Assembly (NCBI GenBank): GCA_946480575.1
Contig: CAMLKF010000076.1
Coordinates: 1-7,238 of the forward strand
Length of the DNA stretch: 7,238 nt
Source of the DNA: an uncultured Nitrososphaera sp.
Lineage (GTDB): Archaea > Thermoproteota > Nitrososphaeria > Nitrososphaerales > Nitrososphaeraceae
Direction: 5' to 3'
Part shown: one piece after another, positions 5,194 to 7,238 of the stretch
Layout of the letters: each line of letters begins with the position of its first letter
How positions within the stretch are numbered: the stretch's first letter is position 1
Made by a program: the position numbers and the translations under genes
Notes under the pieces: model-generated
Told to the model about the DNA's origin: nothing
Seen by the model: the letters and a program-made list of their open reading frames with translations, nothing else
The model's database searches: none

Positions 5194-6762
5194 TTACTCT
5201 GCTATCGTCTGGCTCTGCTCCCTCATGAACTGCGCCAAGTAGTGCAGCCCGCCCGTCCCCTTGCCCGTGGTGCCGGAATCCTTCCAGCCGCCAAAGGGCT
5301 GGCACCCTACCATCGCGCCCGTGGTTGCGCTTGCCTGCCTGTTCACGTACAGCACGCCGGCTTCGATACAGTCTAAGAACTTTTTCACTTCTTCCTGATT
5401 GCCGCTGAATATGCCGGCGGTAAGCCCGTAGTCGACATCGTTTGCAAGCTTTATCGCATCGTCAAATTTGTCATAGTCAGCCACGCACAAAATCGGCGCA
5501 AACATCTCTTCCCTAAAGAGCCGGTGGTTCTTTGGTAGCCCCGCCACTATCGTGGGCTCGACGTAGTAGCCGTGCTTTAGCTCGCCGTCCTTCTTGATAG
5601 AACCTCCAGCCAGCACCCTGCCGTCCTTAGCCGCCACCCTCATGTATTTCTGGTATTTTTTGTAAGCGTCCTCGTTTGCAAGCGGGCCGACAAAGGTGTT
5701 GGAGTCTAGCGGGTTTCCGACAGGCAGGCTCTTTGCTTTTTCAGCCAGCCTTGACAGAAATTCGTCGCGCACCTTTTTGTGCACGTACACCCGGGAGCAC
5801 GCGCTGCACTTTTGACCCGAATAGCCAAACGCTGCCTTGAGCACGCCGTCGACCGCCTTGTTAATGTCTGCGCTCTCTGTCACAATAGCCGGGTTCTTGC
5901 CCCCGAGCTCGGCTATCAATGGCTTTGGCCTGCTAATGCTGAACTCCTTTGCCATGCCGTAGCCCACCTCGCGGGAGCCGGTGAACACGATGCCGGCGAC
6001 GTCCTTGTTGCTGACAAGCTCGCCTCCTACCTTGCTGCCAGAGCCAATGACTAGGTTAAAGACGCCGTCAGGCAGGCCGGCCTGCTTGAAGATTTCGGCA
6101 AACTTCCACGCGATTATCGGCGTGTTGCTCGACGGCTTGACCACTACTGTGTTGCCGGTAATTATTGCGCCAGTGCTCATGCCCACAAGGATGGCGGCCG
6201 GAAAGTTAAAGGGAGCGATGACTCCCCACACGCCATACGGCTTCATGACGCTCCTGCTCCTTTCGTTTGGCTGGGCGCTCTCCATCATTGTCTCAAAGCC
6301 GTTGTTCCTCTCCATTTCCTCGGCGTAGTACCGCACAAAGTCGATGGCCTCGTCAATGTCGCCCATTGCCTCGTAGCGGTTCTTGCCATTCTCGTACGAG
6401 ATCCAGGCAGCAAGCTCGAACTTGCGCTGGCTCATGATATCGGCTGCTGCCCTGCACACCTTGACGCGCTCGCGGTAGCTGGTCGTGCCCCAGCTTTCAA
6501 ACGCCTTTTTGGCGGCCGCTATAGCCTGTCGGGCGTGCTGGCTCCCGCCGCTTGGAAGGTAGCCAAGCACCAGCCGGGTGTCTATAGGAGAGGAATGCCT
6601 GATGGTCTCTGACGTCCTTACTTCCCTGCCTCCGATCACCATTGCGTATTTTCTGCCAAACTCGGACCTCACCTGTTCAAGGGCCCTCTCGTACCTGTCG
6701 TGGAATTCCCCCTCTGCCTTCTCGGTCATGAACCTGCGCAAAGTGTGCTCGTTTTCAAACAT
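5194..6762 (-). CDS. 1-Pyrroline-5-carboxylate dehydrogenase (aldehyde dehydrogenase superfamily), 522 aa
   Basis: This cytosolic NAD(P)-dependent enzyme oxidises glutamate semialdehyde, formed from P5C, to glutamate, completing proline breakdown. Motifs with start 6762: PFNFP (184-188) and VVVKPSS (206-212) for cofactor binding, VFTGSREVG (259-267), catalytic-site glutamate E285 in ELGGKN, and the nucleophile C319 in GQKCSACSR. REEMFAP lies at 417-423 and PFGGWKDSG at 489-497. The QKCSACSR form around the cysteine is typical of P5C dehydrogenases. The frame is open 20 codons further, to a TTG at 6822 and an ATG at 6801. I prefer ATG 6762 (MFENEH): it follows GGTAGAG, and a TATA-like TTTTTAA (6791-6797) lies 32 nt before it. 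The extra hydrophobic N-terminus would then be non-coding. Confidence 0.93.
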   Translation of the reverse strand: MFENEHTLRRFMTEKAEGEFHDRYERALEQVRSEFGRKYAMVIGGREVRTSETIRHSSPIDTRLVLGYLPSGGSQHARQAIAAAKKAFESWGTTSYRERVKVCRAAADIMSQRKFELAAWISYENGKNRYEAMGDIDEAIDFVRYYAEEMERNNGFETMMESAQPNERSRSVMKPYGVWGVIAPFNFPAAILVGMSTGAIITGNTVVVKPSSNTPIIAWKFAEIFKQAGLPDGVFNLVIGSGSKVGGELVSNKDVAGIVFTGSREVGYGMAKEFSISRPKPLIAELGGKNPAIVTESADINKAVDGVLKAAFGYSGQKCSACSRVYVHKKVRDEFLSRLAEKAKSLPVGNPLDSNTFVGPLANEDAYKKYQKYMRVAAKDGRVLAGGSIKKDGELKHGYYVEPTIVAGLPKNHRLFREEMFAPILCVADYDKFDDAIKLANDVDYGLTAGIFSGNQEEVKKFLDCIEAGVLYVNRQASATTGAMVGCQPFGGWKDSGTTGKGTGGLHYLAQFMREQSQTIAE

Positions 6763-6786
6763 CTCTACCAGCAATATGGCAAGAAG

Positions 6787-6799
6787 AACCTTAAAAATC
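6787..6799 (-). promoter_or_regulatory. Probable TATA box of the P5C dehydrogenase gene
   Basis: On the minus strand GATTTTTAAGG gives a TATA-like box centred near 6794. It predicts transcription start near 6768 and a leader of only a few bases before ATG 6762. It also lies downstream of the alternative ATG at 6801, arguing against that start. Confidence 0.5.
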
Positions 6800-6870
6800 A
6801 TGACTGAAAAGGGCTCCGCCAAATTTTGGCCGGAACCAGCTCATATCCGCCAACTACCCTTTTGCAAGCC

Positions 6871-6922
6871 GCAAGTATAAAAGAACTAATTATTATTTTT
6901 TTGATGTTCCACTGGAAACGCG
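6871..6922 (+). repeat. Promoter/leader repeat, copy B (upstream of the secreted-protein gene)
   Basis: This is the second copy of the element at 1112-1163, in the same orientation and ungapped. It has TATAAAAG (6876-6883), AACTAAT, a T7 run (6896-6902), GATG, and the palindrome TTCCACTGGAA (6907-6917), then AACGCG. Predicted transcription start is near 6904, leaving about 114 nt before the start codon at 7018. The opposite strand carries the upstream region of P5C dehydrogenase, whose own TATA-like box is 75 bp away, so the element points to the plus-strand gene. Confidence 0.75.
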
Positions 6923-6969
6923 CGTATGCGTGCATCCACATATGCACACATACATGTGCTTATGCATGC
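6918..6969. other. Alternating purine-pyrimidine tract (possible Z-DNA former)
   Basis: Strict purine-pyrimidine alternation runs for 18 nt (6918-6935), then 23 nt (6937-6959), then 9 nt (6961-6969), with only short breaks of phase. It includes CGCGCG and several CA/TG and ATGCAT steps. Copy A of the repeat is followed by a similar but shorter 17-nt run (1159-1175). It lies in the predicted leader of the downstream gene. Confidence 0.6.
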
Positions 6970-7017
6970 CACTGACAGAAAAGAATACTAACTACTCTTG
7001 ACCTATACTGAGCATAC

Positions 7018-7238
7018 ATGAGTGCTACCAGCAACAAGTCCCGGATAGTGCTCTTTTTGATGGTAGTCATTGCGCTAGCATTCTTCTTCGTAAGCTTTCT
7101 GGCCGCTGCGTTTACCAACGGCGCCAACGACAATGGCGATGCTGCCACTACCACTACTGCTGCAAGCACGACCAGCCAGCCAGATGATTCAGGCAGCAAT
7201 TGCATTATAGTGCGCACAGCAGAGAATAGGCTGTTTGG
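7018..7238 (+). CDS. Membrane-anchored extracytoplasmic protein, N-terminal part (runs off the window)
   Basis: The first 73 codons from ATG 7018 are open to the end of the window. A short basic N-terminus (KSR at 7-9) is followed by one strongly hydrophobic segment at about 10-32 (VLFLMVVIALAFFFVSFLAA), a signal anchor or signal peptide. Next comes a low-complexity linker rich in N, D, G, T, S and A (33-61), as is common between a membrane anchor and an outer domain in archaea. C62 and NCIIVRTAENRLF begin the folded part. The function cannot be assigned from this fragment. The gene is preceded by repeat copy B and a leader of about 114 nt. Confidence 0.75.
   Translation, partial: MSATSNKSRIVLFLMVVIALAFFFVSFLAAAFTNGANDNGDAATTTTAASTTSQPDDSGSNCIIVRTAENRLF

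Noticed and set aside
5779..6328. Plus-strand frames opposite P5C dehydrogenase
   Set aside because: They are antisense shadows within a gene whose catalytic motifs are all in the minus-strand frame.
6763..6822. Hydrophobic 20-residue N-terminal extension of P5C dehydrogenase
   Set aside because: It starts at TTG, overlaps the probable TATA box, and the family normally begins near MFENEH; it is not a credible membrane anchor.
1..7238. CRISPR array, insertion sequence, origin or defence system
   Set aside because: I saw no regularly spaced repeats, transposase, Cas or nuclease gene; the only repeat found is the two-copy promoter element.

Overview
The window looks like a chromosomal segment of an ammonia-oxidising archaeon of the Nitrososphaera type (Thaumarchaeota/Nitrososphaeria). 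The evidence is a transcription factor B gene, an archaeal tRNA-Asp with an intron and no encoded CCA, and a monofunctional proline dehydrogenase plus a separate P5C dehydrogenase. Start codons also lie about 30 nt behind TATA-like boxes, and base composition is moderate, near half GC in the coding parts. The genus is inferred from gene content and protein character; no database search was possible.

Layout: 1-432 has no convincing gene. At 433-907 a doubtful minus-strand ORF (433-705), apparently the front of a longer frame broken by a TGA, overlaps the 5' end of a small winged-helix regulator on the plus strand (680-907). A tRNA-Asp(GTC) with an intron in the D loop lies at 959-1075. Next come a promoter/leader element (repeat copy A, 1112-1163) and a TFB gene (1242-2159). 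Positions 2236-2848 hold a decayed four-helix membrane-protein gene with two frameshifts and one nonsense codon. An inositol-monophosphatase-family gene (2857-3642, minus) converges on it and is divergent from proline dehydrogenase (3760-4596, plus). A 359-bp AT-rich gap with two hairpins leads to a 75-aa charged protein (4956-5183, plus), which converges on P5C dehydrogenase (5194-6762, minus). Upstream of that gene, repeat copy B (6871-6922) and a long alternating purine-pyrimidine tract precede a membrane-anchored extracytoplasmic protein that runs off the window (7018-7238+).

Function: proline dehydrogenase and P5C dehydrogenase together convert proline to glutamate. They lie close together but are transcribed towards each other from separate promoters. 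The phosphatase, P5C dehydrogenase and 75-aa genes have TATA-like boxes centred about 30-32 nt before their start codons, which suggests very short or absent leaders.

The most interesting signal is the 52-bp element present twice, 47 of 52 bases identical and in the same orientation, ahead of the TFB gene and of the secreted-protein gene. It combines a TATA box, a fixed-length AT spacer, a T7 tract, and just past the predicted transcription start a short palindrome whose differences between copies preserve the dyad symmetry. An alternating purine-pyrimidine tract follows in both copies. These two genes would have leaders of about 97 and 114 nt, unlike their neighbours.
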